Shown here: positions 9,392 through 19,852 of the stretch, piece after piece
How positions within the stretch are numbered: the stretch's first letter is position 1
Layout: every line of letters begins with the position of its first letter
Assembly (NCBI GenBank): GCA_025800385.1
Contig: JAOXRS010000116.1
Coordinates: 62,001-126,000 of the forward strand
DNA from: Candidatus Albibeggiatoa sp. nov. NOAA
GTDB taxonomy: Bacteria > Pseudomonadota > Gammaproteobacteria > Beggiatoales > Beggiatoaceae
Direction of reading: 5' to 3'
DNA: 64,000 bases
Made by a program: the position numbers and the translations under genes
Notes under the pieces: generated by a model
The model's input: only the letters and a program-made list of their open reading frames with translations
Database searches by the model: none
What the model was told of the DNA's origin: nothing

Positions 9392-9811
9392 ATGGCTACT
9401 CTATCGAAATTAGAACAATTTTATATCAATAGTTTCACGAATACTTTTTTAGCGAAGCCCCAGCGTGTTAGATGGCGTGAAATTCTATTGAAAAAGCCAC
9501 CCACAGAATGGAGTGAAATCAGTGCATGGGACTTGGGGGATAAGGATTATTGCATTGAAAAATATTGTAAAGAATGGGATAGCAGCCTGCATAATTTGCT
9601 CAATACTTCATTTATGCAGCCTTATAAAAATACCATCGCTTTAGTTATTTATATTGGACATGACCAAGGACGCATAGAATATAGGATGTTACGAGAAATA
9701 TTGGCAAAAGAGTTTTTTATACTTGAAGGCATTGTCATCATTGAACCTCTTTCTCTAGCATTAGCCCTCAATCATGATGGCGGCATTTGTTTATGTAGAA
9801 AAGAGTCATAG
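9392..9811 (+). CDS. Hypothetical protein, unknown
   Basis: I do not recognise this 139-residue protein. It has no signal peptide or membrane segment, a Trp-rich middle (RVRWREILL, TEWSEISAWDL, CKEWDSSL) and a hydrophobic strand-like core toward the end (TIALVIYIGH, LEGIVIIEPLSLALAL). Seen from its predicted strand pattern it may be a small alpha/beta domain. ATGs just upstream (9373, 9387) are in other frames. It follows the nuclease-like gene by 68 bp and may share its transcript. It ends shortly before the groEL terminator on the opposite strand. Confidence 0.5.
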   Translation: MATLSKLEQFYINSFTNTFLAKPQRVRWREILLKKPPTEWSEISAWDLGDKDYCIEKYCKEWDSSLHNLLNTSFMQPYKNTIALVIYIGHDQGRIEYRMLREILAKEFFILEGIVIIEPLSLALALNHDGGICLCRKES

Positions 9812-9857
9812 AAATTATTTAATACCAAGTTCATCAGAACAGAAAACTATATCAAAC

Positions 9858-9894
9858 AAAAAGGCCCCATCCACCGAAATGAATGAGGCTCTTT
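9858..9894 (-). terminator. Rho-independent terminator of groESL
   Basis: Read on the minus strand, AAAGAGCCTCAT pairs with ATGGGGCCTTTT (one mismatch, two wobbles) around an 11-nt loop and runs into a U-tract. It lies about 35 bp after the groEL stop. It also faces the end of the convergent plus-strand orphan gene and may work for both. Confidence 0.7.
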
Positions 9895-9928
9895 CAAATG
9901 TTATGAGCTAGAAAGCGTCACAAGCAGC

Positions 9929-11593
<1,665 letters not shown>

Positions 11594-11633
11594 TTACCTC
11601 AAAAAATTAAATGCTTAAAAAAATGTCTTCAAC

Positions 11634-11924
11634 TTAGCCTTCGATGATAGCCATGATGTCTTCTTCACGCATCACAAGCAATTCTTCGCCGTCAACTTTG
11701 ACTTCTGTGCCAGCGTATTTGCCGAATAACACTTTGTCACCCGCTTTAACAGCTAAGCCACGTTTTTCACCGCTTTCTAAGATTTTGCCATCGCCAACAG
11801 AGACGATTTCACCACGGCTTGGTTTTTCAGTTGCAGAATCAGGAATAATGATGCCACTTGCTGTAGTGCGCTCTTCTTCCATACGTTTTACGATTACGCG
11901 ATCGTGTAATGGTTTAAGTTGCAT
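11634..11924 (-). CDS. groES: Co-chaperonin GroES (Hsp10)
   Basis: The 96-residue product starts [16 protein letters not shown], the standard GroES N-terminus. It contains the mobile-loop region ([19 protein letters not shown]) and ends [10 protein letters not shown]. An ATG 13 codons upstream is open but would add an unrelated peptide; the chosen ATG at 11924 has a GGAG ribosome binding site six bases away, so it is the real start. GroES caps the GroEL ring. It is first in the groES-groEL operon, about 30 bp downstream of a CIRCE operator. Confidence 0.97.
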   Translation of the reverse strand: MQLKPLHDRVIVKRMEEERTTASGIIIPDSATEKPSRGEIVSVGDGKILESGEKRGLAVKAGDKVLFGKYAGTEVKVDGEELLVMREEDIMAIIEG

Positions 11925-11952
11925 TGGTTTACTCCAAATAATTATTGTTCTG

Positions 11953-11979
11953 TTAGCACTCACTGCTGTCGGTTGCTAA
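11953..11979 (-). promoter_or_regulatory. CIRCE operator (HrcA-binding inverted repeat) upstream of groES
   Basis: The plus strand reads TTAGCACTC, nine bases, then GGTTGCTAA. The CIRCE consensus is TTAGCACTC-N9-GAGTGCTAA, so one arm is perfect and the other has two mismatches, with exact spacing. It lies 28 bp upstream of the groES start, where HrcA repressor would block initiation or the leader. hrcA itself is not in the window. Confidence 0.85.
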
Positions 11980-11981
11980 TA

Positions 11982-12008
11982 ATAGGGGTAAGGTTTTAGA
12001 AGTTCAAT
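11982..12008 (-). promoter_or_regulatory. Sigma-32-like heat-shock promoter of groESL
   Basis: On the minus strand ATTGAA is followed after 14 bases by CCCCTAT, close to the sigma-32 consensus CTTGAA-N12-15-CCCCAT. The -10 element ends only three bases before the CIRCE operator, so the CIRCE would overlap the transcription start. This arrangement predicts dual control by RpoH activation and HrcA repression. Confidence 0.65.
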
Positions 12009-12289
12009 AGGTAAAAGCAATTTTTTTTGATTTTAATTGTTTAAATTTAAAAATATTCGTGGAGTATGCAAATAACTTATTTTTTGCATGGAAAAATACT
12101 TTTTTGAAGGCTCACTTGCTCAGTACAAAGTCTAAATAAAAAAATAAACCAAAGGTAAACTCTCATCAATACTGGCTTTTAGCCCTTTCATACTTTTCTT
12201 TATACCACTAGTACTATCTAAATTATACGTTTTTAAAATGCTCAGACTACAATCCACAGCATTCTAAGGATTAACCTAGGTTAACAACC

Positions 12290-13603
12290 ATGTTACAAAA
12301 ACAATTATTATTAGGGGCTGCTATCCTATCTTTGGGCAGTACCAATGTGTGGGCAGTGGATGCAAACCAATGTATTGCTAATTATGATGGGCAGGATTTG
12401 CATGTACCTTGTGTCAAGATCAATAATCAGAATCAAGTATATACTGTCAACTTAACCAGCCATTTGTCAGGTGACCAACTTTCGTTTAATTTACAAGATT
12501 TTGCGCCACTTACAGACGGAACAACACCAGCAACACCCGTCACATTACCTGAAGGGGTGACAATCGATAGTATTGATGAAGTCAGTAAAGGCTATTATCC
12601 TGGTTCAGGACATATGCAGGTGGTCGTGAGAGGCACTTTACCTAATTATTGCTATCAGATTACAAACTGGGAACAACTTTATCAGCCGATTGAGCATGAT
12701 GGTGCAGGCAATTATCAGGTTAACTTATCTATTGAGTCCACTCCTGAGTGTTATACTGATCCTAATTACCCTAATCCGCCTCAGTCATTTGAAGTTCAAC
12801 TTGGATTAAAAACATTTGAACTTGAGCATGATAGCTATACGTTGAAAGTTAATAATGCTGTGACTAAAACCATCACGCCTGCATTCAAAGAAGGGGCATT
12901 ACCTGAAGTTAAACTGGCAGATATTTCACTATACATTAACCCTCAAGACCCATTATATCCAAACTATCCCCGAGAAGTTGTCAGCATTGATACAACCAGC
13001 TTATTAGCAAGTCATTGTGAAACAATTGCGCATACGCGTGAATTTGAAAATGCAATAGTAAATGGCATCACTGTGGGTGCAAATAATACAATTAACCTAC
13101 CTTTACGTACTGTTATAGCTAATAGTCAGGATTGCAGTCAGATTTCTGAACCAAATGTAGTACGTCATGTATTCCAATTAAACACAGAAAATGTACCTGC
13201 AGGTGAATATCAAATTGTTGCTAATGGCCAGACCTTGAACACAGTGTTTATTGGTACGCCACTGTCTGAAGGTATTAATACCAATATTGATAATGAGTTA
13301 TTGATTTCTGCACGTAATATGGAAGTACAAACAACGGAGGCAAATCAAACCCAACTTAAAATCATGGGGAGTTTACGTAATACATGTCAAACGTTGGCAA
13401 ATCCTGTAACTGCAGTCAGCCCAAATGCGGCAGGTCATTTTGAAATTGTCTTACGTTCAAATCCTTTACCGACAAACACCTTATGCAAATATGATTATGT
13501 TCCGTATGATATTTATGTTCCGTTGGATACAACAAGTTTAGCAGCGGGTTATCATAAAGTTGTGGTTAATGGTCGTTTAGTCACTTTCTTCCAAACTAAC
13601 TAG
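12290..13603 (+). CDS. Exported protein with repeated Cys-containing beta-domains, unknown function
   Basis: The 437-residue product has a clear signal peptide (MLQKQLLLGAAILSLGSTNVWA, cleavage about residue 22). The mature part seems to hold three to four related units of about 120 residues. Each unit has a Cys near its start (NYCYQI, SHCETI, NTCQTL), a second Cys later (TPECYT, SQDCSQI, NTLCKYD) and an ending like 'aGeYqivvNGq..t.f' (DSYTLKVNN, GEYQIVANGQ, GYHKVVVNGR). This suggests Ig-like domains each closed by a disulfide, in the periplasm or outside the cell. I do not recognise the family. It is divergent from groES and ends at a 14-bp stem hairpin. Confidence 0.6.
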   Translation: MLQKQLLLGAAILSLGSTNVWAVDANQCIANYDGQDLHVPCVKINNQNQVYTVNLTSHLSGDQLSFNLQDFAPLTDGTTPATPVTLPEGVTIDSIDEVSKGYYPGSGHMQVVVRGTLPNYCYQITNWEQLYQPIEHDGAGNYQVNLSIESTPECYTDPNYPNPPQSFEVQLGLKTFELEHDSYTLKVNNAVTKTITPAFKEGALPEVKLADISLYINPQDPLYPNYPREVVSIDTTSLLASHCETIAHTREFENAIVNGITVGANNTINLPLRTVIANSQDCSQISEPNVVRHVFQLNTENVPAGEYQIVANGQTLNTVFIGTPLSEGINTNIDNELLISARNMEVQTTEANQTQLKIMGSLRNTCQTLANPVTAVSPNAAGHFEIVLRSNPLPTNTLCKYDYVPYDIYVPLDTTSLAAGYHKVVVNGRLVTFFQTN

Positions 13604-13614
13604 ACTTTATTAAT

Positions 13615-13656
13615 TTTAACAATGAGTCTGACTAATGATGTTGACTCATTGTTAAA
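13615..13656. terminator. Bidirectional terminator-like hairpin, 14-bp perfect stem
   Basis: TTTAACAATGAGTC (13615-13628) and GACTCATTGTTAAA (13643-13656) are perfect inverted repeats around a 14-nt loop. It sits between the convergent stops of the exported Cys-repeat gene and the PLP-enzyme gene, so it probably serves both, with A/T-rich flanks on each side. Confidence 0.65.
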
Positions 13657-13675
13657 TAATTAGTTACCTGAAAAA

Positions 13676-14551
13676 TTAAGTTATTGAAGAAGGAATGCCT
13701 TTATACTGATAACGTTTTAACATACTTTCATTGCCTAACAACCCGCCACAATGAATATAAATAATCTCACCATCCCACTTTTGTTTAAACTGCTGCACAG
13801 CCATCCACCCAATCGGATCATACAATAAATCAAATTCAATCTGAGTTTGCTGAGTTAACTGCTCCCACAATTGATAAAACTCTGGATAAAGTCGCCCAAA
13901 ATGATATTTTTTCTTTGTTTCAATGATTTTGGGGTATGTTTTACAGGTTGAATCTAATTGCGCCCATTGTTTATATAAATAATCCGTATCGCCAACACAA
14001 GGTGTTGTAATCACGGGCAAATCAGTATGTTTCTGTAAAAATAAAGCGGTCGTTCCTGTGCCTGAAGGTAAAAATAAGGCAAATCGCTGTGAAGGTTGTT
14101 GAGCCACAAACTGGTTCAGTTCTAAAGCCAATTGCCTTACACCCATTTCAGCCCATGTTTCTGCAGCACCTTGGGAGATAAATAAACTATGCTCATCTTG
14201 ATTACTTTCTGGAAATACTTGCGTTTCAATCAACTGCATACCACATTCTAAAGCCTGCTTTAAATTGCCAATAGGTTGTTGTTTTAAAGTTTTAGGCAAT
14301 GGCTTAGTGTAATAAATAAACTGCCATTGTTTCAATTGAGCCAACGCGGCCAACGACAACATGGAATTAGATTGGCTACCACCATATGAAATCAGTGTCT
14401 TAATATGTGGCAGAGACTGGGTCAAGTAATAACACAACTTACGCGCTTTATTGCCACTGAATAAAGGATGTAACAAATCATCCCGTTTTATCCAGTAGCG
14501 TTGCTGATTAAAATCGACTTGCTGAATCGGCGATTGGGAAAAAGCTAACAT
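13676..14551 (-). CDS. PLP-dependent enzyme, ACC deaminase/D-cysteine desulfhydrase family
   Basis: The 291-residue protein matches the tryptophan-synthase-beta fold group that contains 1-aminocyclopropane-1-carboxylate deaminase and D-cysteine desulfhydrase. The motif WIKRDDLLHPLFSGNKARKL (residues about 21-40) holds the lysine that would bind pyridoxal phosphate. YGGSQSNSMLSLAALA and FLPSGTGTTALFL correspond to the substrate and phosphate-binding loops. It is shorter than typical DcyD (about 330). The exact substrate cannot be read from the sequence. It lies 9 bp after coaBC and is probably the second gene of that operon. Confidence 0.8.
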   Translation of the reverse strand: MLAFSQSPIQQVDFNQQRYWIKRDDLLHPLFSGNKARKLCYYLTQSLPHIKTLISYGGSQSNSMLSLAALAQLKQWQFIYYTKPLPKTLKQQPIGNLKQALECGMQLIETQVFPESNQDEHSLFISQGAAETWAEMGVRQLALELNQFVAQQPSQRFALFLPSGTGTTALFLQKHTDLPVITTPCVGDTDYLYKQWAQLDSTCKTYPKIIETKKKYHFGRLYPEFYQLWEQLTQQTQIEFDLLYDPIGWMAVQQFKQKWDGEIIYIHCGGLLGNESMLKRYQYKGIPSSIT

Positions 14552-14560
14552 CGATAACCA

Positions 14561-15760
14561 TTACTTCGATTGTTCATAGCGTTGCGCAATGACTTTGATT
14601 AAATGATGGGCAAGCTCAGTTTTCGTACAATGTGGTAAAACTTGCTGGCCATCTGGCCAATACACGGTTAACGCATTGTGGTCACTTTCAAATCCCGCAT
14701 TTTCGACCCCAACCAAATTAGCTGCAATCATATCTAAATTTTTACGCACCATTTTATCTTTTGCATAGGCTTCAACATTGTTTGTTTCTGCTGCAAATCC
14801 GACGACAAAAGGCTTGTTCTGCATATGTCCCACGCTTGCCAGAATGTCTGTGGTTTTGCTCAACTCAATGCTCATGGCTTCTTGGGTTTTCTTGATTTTT
14901 TGCGTAGCCTGTTGTTTTGGCTGATAATCAGCGACGGCAGCGGTTGCAATAAATATATCTGCTTGCTCAATATATTGCATCACTGATTCATACATATCTT
15001 GCGCACTGTACACATCAATCGTGTTCACTTTAGGCGGTTTAGATAAACAAGTCTGGCCACTCACTAAAGTCACATTTGCACCCGACAGTTGAGCTGCTTT
15101 TGCAATCGCATAACCCATTTTTCCAGAACTACGATTACTGATAAAGCGCACAGGATCAATGTCTTCACGAGTAGGCCCTGCGGTTATCACAATATGCTTG
15201 CCTGCTAAAATTTGAGACGTGAAATGTTGATGCAGACAATCGATGATGTCAAAAGGTTCTAACATTCGACCTAAACCATCTTCGCCACAGGCTTGTAAAC
15301 CACTTGCAGGGCCAAAAAAGTGAACGCCACGTTGTTGTAAGGTTTGACAATTGGCTTGCGTGGCTGGGGCTTTCCACATTTGCTGATTCATTGCAGGCGC
15401 AATTGCGATAGGGGCAGTGGTTGCAAGACAGAGCGTTGACAATAAATCGTCTGCCAAACCGTGAGTGAGCCTAGCCATAAAGTCTGCGCTGGCAGGGGCG
15501 ATCAATACAATATCCGCCCAACGCGCGAGTTCAATATGTCCCATTGCGGCTTCCGCTTCTGCATCAAGCAAATCCGTATACACTTTGTGCCCAGACACTG
15601 CTTGCATAGTTAATGGCGTAATAAATTGCATAGCGGCCTGCGTCATAACAACCCGAACTTGTGCTTGTTGCTCAGTGAGTCGCCGTACTAGATCAGCAAT
15701 CTTATATGCGGCAATGCTACCTGTGATACCAATGAGAATTTTTTTATCTTTTAAATACAT
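14561..15760 (-). CDS. coaBC: Bifunctional phosphopantothenoylcysteine decarboxylase/phosphopantothenate-cysteine ligase
   Basis: The 399-residue product is a full-length CoaBC (Dfp), which makes 4'-phosphopantetheine for coenzyme A. The N-terminal flavin-dependent CoaC domain (1-185) shows [18 protein letters not shown], the [12 protein letters not shown] loop, the PAMNQQMW substrate motif and the lid Cys in [13 protein letters not shown]. The C-terminal CoaB domain shows [20 protein letters not shown] and the AAVADYQP motif. The PLP-enzyme gene follows by 9 bp. Confidence 0.96.
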   Translation of the reverse strand: MYLKDKKILIGITGSIAAYKIADLVRRLTEQQAQVRVVMTQAAMQFITPLTMQAVSGHKVYTDLLDAEAEAAMGHIELARWADIVLIAPASADFMARLTHGLADDLLSTLCLATTAPIAIAPAMNQQMWKAPATQANCQTLQQRGVHFFGPASGLQACGEDGLGRMLEPFDIIDCLHQHFTSQILAGKHIVITAGPTREDIDPVRFISNRSSGKMGYAIAKAAQLSGANVTLVSGQTCLSKPPKVNTIDVYSAQDMYESVMQYIEQADIFIATAAVADYQPKQQATQKIKKTQEAMSIELSKTTDILASVGHMQNKPFVVGFAAETNNVEAYAKDKMVRKNLDMIAANLVGVENAGFESDHNALTVYWPDGQQVLPHCTKTELAHHLIKVIAQRYEQSK

Positions 15761-15859
15761 AGAATTTATATCAATGAACTGCGAGTGGGGATAAATGATG
15801 TCAATTGTTCCTACATTGTGAACAAATCTGAATGTAAGAACAATGAGGCTAGTATGCGG

Positions 15860-16591
15860 TTATTCAATTTTCCGTTGTTTAAAATAATCAGGAATCACTT
15901 TCTGTAAGGTTTTATCAATGGTTAATGTATTAATGTTGACGGCAGGAGCTGCGCGTGGATATTGACGATCATTTAACCAGTGCTCCGACCAGAAAGCCGT
16001 TGTTTCAATACATTCTTGTAAAAAACCATCCAAATTAAATTTCTTTTCTAGCTCGATGCAGCCTTCTAAAAACAAATCAGCATAAAACTGTGTAATGGGG
16101 TATTCCGCTGCAGGTGGCTTGTGATATTCAGGGCGTGTGACATAAACCCAGAATTGCGCATCAGGCACAGGCGTACCATCTGCCATTTGAATTTGTTTGC
16201 GGTCAACAGCATAACGGCAATAAAAGAATTCGTGTTCATCTAAGGCACTGACATCTTTTGCATCAAAAATACGGAAGATCGCTGCTGCCATTTTCGCATC
16301 TTTTTTTACAGAAACACCGAGAAATGTGGCTGCAAGGGTAATACCGACATTAGGCCCTCTCGCACTCCATTCACGTTGAAAATCTTTCACATAAACAGGC
16401 ATATTAAAACCTGTACTATCACCGTATTGACGCTTCTCCGCACCCTTCATTAAGCTGCCATAACCAATAAAGTATTGCGCTTGTTTTAGGTCAACTTCAG
16501 GGTGGCACACTTCATCGGCATGGCTGAGTGGAATACATAATGCCAACAAAGTCACAAAAGCAATTTTTAAGATAGATGTATTTAAAAACAC
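15860..16591 (-). CDS. Exported gamma-glutamylcyclotransferase-like protein
   Basis: The 243-residue product has a signal peptide (MFLNTSILKIAFVTLLALCIPLSHA) followed by a gamma-glutamylcyclotransferase-like fold: AQYFIGYGSLMK is the typical YGSL substrate-binding motif, and the E in ALDEHEFFYCRY fits the catalytic glutamate. Family enzymes release 5-oxoproline from gamma-glutamyl peptides. An exported version is unusual, since most act in the cytoplasm, so its periplasmic substrate is open. It stands alone, 287 bp after the duplicated-domain protein on the same strand. Confidence 0.7.
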   Translation of the reverse strand: MFLNTSILKIAFVTLLALCIPLSHADEVCHPEVDLKQAQYFIGYGSLMKGAEKRQYGDSTGFNMPVYVKDFQREWSARGPNVGITLAATFLGVSVKKDAKMAAAIFRIFDAKDVSALDEHEFFYCRYAVDRKQIQMADGTPVPDAQFWVYVTRPEYHKPPAAEYPITQFYADLFLEGCIELEKKFNLDGFLQECIETTAFWSEHWLNDRQYPRAAPAVNINTLTIDKTLQKVIPDYFKQRKIE

Positions 16592-16879
16592 AGCTTTATT
16601 CTCCTTTGTAAAAAAATATCATGAGTTTCAATTTGCGGAAAATCATAAAATTTTATATGGATTTAGCTACTTAATGTATTACTTAAATATGAGTTTAAAA
16701 CCATACCAAGATTAACATACAGTGACCTTATCTAAGTAGCGAAATAGAGAATTTTTTATGTGGCGTTCGAAGGTAATAGAAACGGTGGTGAGTTATCAGA
16801 TGTGATTAGTTGGAAAAGACAGTAGTCGCAACCCGATCACATTGCTCGTTCACAGGCTGCGTTATGATAACTTACCGAC

Positions 16880-18304
16880 TTATTCTGCTAAAGAACTATG
16901 TGTGATAAGTGGTACACCATTTTTAGTTAAAGAAAGTAAATCAAAGCTAATATCACCTAGTGAATTTGTGTTTAATCGTAATGTTGCTTGATACACTTCA
17001 CCTGCTAATAATAAAGCGGGGATTTGTAAAGATGCTGTTTCAATATCATAGTAAGGTAATTCTGCACCAATTTCGATGCCGCAACTTGCTGGGTCTGTTA
17101 CGCAAGTAGTAATTGCTTCATTGATGTCATCTTGTGAGAATAAATCACAATCTGCAGGATTATCAATACAAGCTTGTTTGCCTTCTTCGTATGTGCCTTC
17201 TTCTGTAGATGTTTCCTCAGTGTTAGTTGCACAAGCCGCAAATGGCGCACCGCATACTTCACCATCAGATAAGCTATAAATTTCACCTGTGCGGGTTAAA
17301 GTTGCTGTGTATACCACTTCACCGCCATCCGTACCAGAGTTACCTTGCATTGTGAAATCACATGATGTGCCGTCTTCCAAAGTAATTGAGTTTACATTTG
17401 AACTTGTTGAAATTGCTGCTTCTGCACAAGTCACTGTATGCGCAATCGGTGTGCTACCTTCAGGAAGAAACATGTACGTTCTAACAGGGTTAGATGCACC
17501 ACTTGGCTCAGTATCAGGTAATGCAATCATCACAGAAGAGTTCGTATTAATTTGCTGATCTGTTGTAACAAACACGCCGCCAACTTGAGTCGAACCACAT
17601 GATACGCTGCCTTCACCATTATCTGGCAATGCGAATACCGCTGTGACAGTATCATCACCTGTATCTACACCACCACTTGGACATGCAACGGGTTCTTCTG
17701 CAGGGGCTTCTGCTTCTTCCTCAACACAAGCATCATATGGTGCACCACATACCTCACCTTCAGAGACACTATAAATTTCACCTGTGCGGGTTAAAGTTGC
17801 TGTATAGATAACTTCGCCACCATCAGTACCAGAGTTACCTTGCATTGTGAAATCACATGATGCGCCGTCTTCCAAAGTAATTGAGTTTACATTTGAGCTT
17901 GTTGAAATTGCTGCTTCTGCACAAGTCACTGTATGCGCAATTGGTGTGCTGCCTTCAGGAAGAAACATGTACGTTCTAACAGGATTAGATGCGCCACTTG
18001 GTTCACCATCAGGTAATGCAATCATCACTGAAGAGTTAGTATTAATTTGCTGATCTGTTGTAACGAACACGCCGCCAACTTGAGTTGAACCACATGAAGG
18101 GCTACCTTCACCGTTATCAGGTAATGCAAACACCGCAGTAACAGTGTCATCCCCAGTATCCACACCACCGCTTGGGCATGATGTCGCCATTGCTGTTGTA
18201 GAAAGTGCAAAACTGACACAACCAACACTTAAGCCTAGCAAAGACATCCAAGATTGCTTAAATGGTTTAGATACACTTTGTTTAGTCAATTGAATATTTT
18301 TCAT
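16880..18304 (-). CDS. Exported protein with two nearly identical 151-residue domains and a C-terminal beta-module
   Basis: The 474-residue product has a long signal peptide (about residues 1-40, SLLGLSVGCVSFALSTTAMA). Residues 43-193 and 208-358 are almost identical copies at an exact 165-residue period. Each has five Cys (CPSGGVD, SCGSTQ, TCAEAA, SCDFTM, EVCGAP) and repeats such as TGDDTVTAVFALPDNGEG. A Glu-rich linker (VEEEAEAPAEEPVA) separates them. A C-terminal piece (ASLQIPALLLAGEVYQATLR, then FDLLSLT) resembles the end module of the IgGFc-type and subtilase proteins at 58979-63343. It is an extracellular or surface protein of unknown function. Confidence 0.65.
   Translation of the reverse strand: MKNIQLTKQSVSKPFKQSWMSLLGLSVGCVSFALSTTAMATSCPSGGVDTGDDTVTAVFALPDNGEGSPSCGSTQVGGVFVTTDQQINTNSSVMIALPDGEPSGASNPVRTYMFLPEGSTPIAHTVTCAEAAISTSSNVNSITLEDGASCDFTMQGNSGTDGGEVIYTATLTRTGEIYSVSEGEVCGAPYDACVEEEAEAPAEEPVACPSGGVDTGDDTVTAVFALPDNGEGSVSCGSTQVGGVFVTTDQQINTNSSVMIALPDTEPSGASNPVRTYMFLPEGSTPIAHTVTCAEAAISTSSNVNSITLEDGTSCDFTMQGNSGTDGGEVVYTATLTRTGEIYSLSDGEVCGAPFAACATNTEETSTEEGTYEEGKQACIDNPADCDLFSQDDINEAITTCVTDPASCGIEIGAELPYYDIETASLQIPALLLAGEVYQATLRLNTNSLGDISFDLLSLTKNGVPLITHSSLAE
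17231..18178 (-). repeat. Direct repeat of about 453 bp, period 495 bp, in the exported protein gene
   Basis: The DNA at 17231-17683 and 17726-18178 is nearly the same, including long exact stretches with the same synonymous codons. The copies differ mostly at scattered third positions. This points to recent in-frame tandem duplication or ongoing gene conversion and offers a ready path to expansion or contraction by recombination. Confidence 0.9.
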
Positions 18305-18367
18305 AAGGTAATGTATTTCCTTATATTATTATATATTGATGGAGTAGATAAAAATAATGCGCTACAA

Positions 18368-18397
18368 ACTCAACTTAGAGAGTCATTCAAGTTGAGT
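18368..18397 (-). terminator. Hairpin downstream of the acyltransferase-like gene
   Basis: ACTCAACTT (18368-18376) and AAGTTGAGT (18389-18397) are perfect 9-bp inverted repeats around a 12-nt loop. It is 60 bp after the stop of the minus-strand membrane acyltransferase gene and before the duplicated-domain gene. No long U-tract follows. Confidence 0.4.
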
Positions 18398-18457
18398 ATC
18401 TACTTATACCATAAAATAAACTGTGATGAACAGACGTAAAAAAGAATAATTGAAAAA

Positions 18458-19525
18458 CTAAGCTATTTTAGACATTTTTTGCTGCTTATATAAATAAGCA
18501 ATAGCATCGCTAACTATCAGAATAACAATGGTATACAGAATATAGCCAACAAAATTGAGGTGAGAAATAAAATAAGTTGTCCAACCAATCAAAACCCATT
18601 GAATAATATATATTTCAAAAACATTTTGACTCCATCTTGTGATGATTTGGCTGATAATTGTAGGAATACGACCAGAGGAAAATGCCAAAATACTTAACCA
18701 ACACAATACAAAAGCGGTATAGACAATGTTTTCAGCTAGGGTATGATGAAAATAAGGCGGATTATTAAATATATTCAAGCCCCACATTTTTGAAAAAATA
18801 TAAGCAAAAACAGAAAGTAACAATACAATAAAAGTACTTGAAAATACTACAGTATAATATTTGGTTTTATCTATACAACGTATGAGTAATTGGCCAAAGA
18901 AGTACCCTGCAATGGGGTAAAATATCCAAGTTAAAAAGGGGAACTCAGATAATTGGTGCGAGCCCCAAAATAATCCTGTTAATAAAAAAAGCAGGAAATT
19001 TTCCACTTGAATTTGTAATAGAAATAAATTGATTACACTGAAGAATAGTCCTAAAAATAGTATGATATAATTATTAAAATTAAATTTTTTAACCAATCCG
19101 AAAAATATCAGTGCTAAACCTGCAAATTGTAAAATATCTACATCAACCAAATCATAAACAGCATATCCCATAAGCTTGCTATCACTGCTGATCCATCCAA
19201 ATAATAAAGCCGGTATCGAATCCCTCGCTGCGTTCAAAGCATAGCCTAATAATAAAATGACAATGCCTCTTTTGATAAAATAGGAAGAATCCGCTTTTTT
19301 TGAATAAACGATACCAACACCTAATAAAAACATAAAAACAGGCGCAGCTGGCACGCCACCTAAAAAATAAATGATCGACCCCATGGTAGAGTGTTCTACA
19401 GAAGATTGTGTTGAGTATTGCAGTGTATGAATTAACACCATAAACAATACAGATAATCCTCTTGCAATATCTAATTCGACTTGTCGCCCTGTATTTACAG
19501 GCTGCCTATCTAATATATTGGACAT
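18458..19525 (-). CDS. Membrane acyltransferase-like protein (heparan-alpha-glucosaminide N-acetyltransferase/DUF1624 type)
   Basis: The 355-residue protein has about ten hydrophobic segments and begins with the family signature RQVELDIARGLSVLFMVLIH (about residues 14-33), in which the His sits in the first membrane helix. A second typical segment is GGVPAAPVFMFLLGVGIVYS, and then FIKRGIVILLLGYALN. Proteins of this type move acyl groups onto sugars at the membrane, or belong to the wider acyltransferase-3-like group. The acceptor is unknown. It stands alone, with no sugar-synthesis genes beside it. Confidence 0.65.
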   Translation of the reverse strand: MSNILDRQPVNTGRQVELDIARGLSVLFMVLIHTLQYSTQSSVEHSTMGSIIYFLGGVPAAPVFMFLLGVGIVYSKKADSSYFIKRGIVILLLGYALNAARDSIPALLFGWISSDSKLMGYAVYDLVDVDILQFAGLALIFFGLVKKFNFNNYIILFLGLFFSVINLFLLQIQVENFLLFLLTGLFWGSHQLSEFPFLTWIFYPIAGYFFGQLLIRCIDKTKYYTVVFSSTFIVLLLSVFAYIFSKMWGLNIFNNPPYFHHTLAENIVYTAFVLCWLSILAFSSGRIPTIISQIITRWSQNVFEIYIIQWVLIGWTTYFISHLNFVGYILYTIVILIVSDAIAYLYKQQKMSKIA

Positions 19526-19809
19526 TTGATGATTGCCTACACGATATGAGTTATTTGATAAATCAAGTGAAAGAAGGTGTATACATGGAAAGATTGAAAA
19601 GCACAGAAATAGCTAAATAAATTAAAGTCTATTTTAGTATAGGTTATGAGATTGAGTGATCTAGCTTGTTTCTAAGCTGTTAAAACGAGGAGTATAAGCA
19701 CGCTTGAGATGACATTCACAGTGTAACTTTTGAGTATTGCGCAGTTCACTTGGCTTAATAAAAAACCACATAGCGCATTCAATATGCTTGCCTTTTTTAA
19801 ACTTGAATA

Positions 19810-19837
19810 CTCCCAAACAAGCTTGTCTGTCTGGGAG
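19810..19837 (-). terminator. Hairpin after leuC
   Basis: CTCCCA (19810-19815) pairs with TGGGAG (19832-19837), with a small inner palindrome ACAAGCTTGT in the loop. On the minus strand it begins 16 bp after the leuC stop. The downstream U-tract is poor, so this is a tentative call. Confidence 0.35.
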
Positions 19838-19852
19838 CAAAACATCTAGGGA

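Noticed and set aside
17076..18053. Plus-strand ORFs repeated opposite the duplicated-domain gene
   Set aside because: They are antisense shadows of the repeat, which is why they also occur twice.
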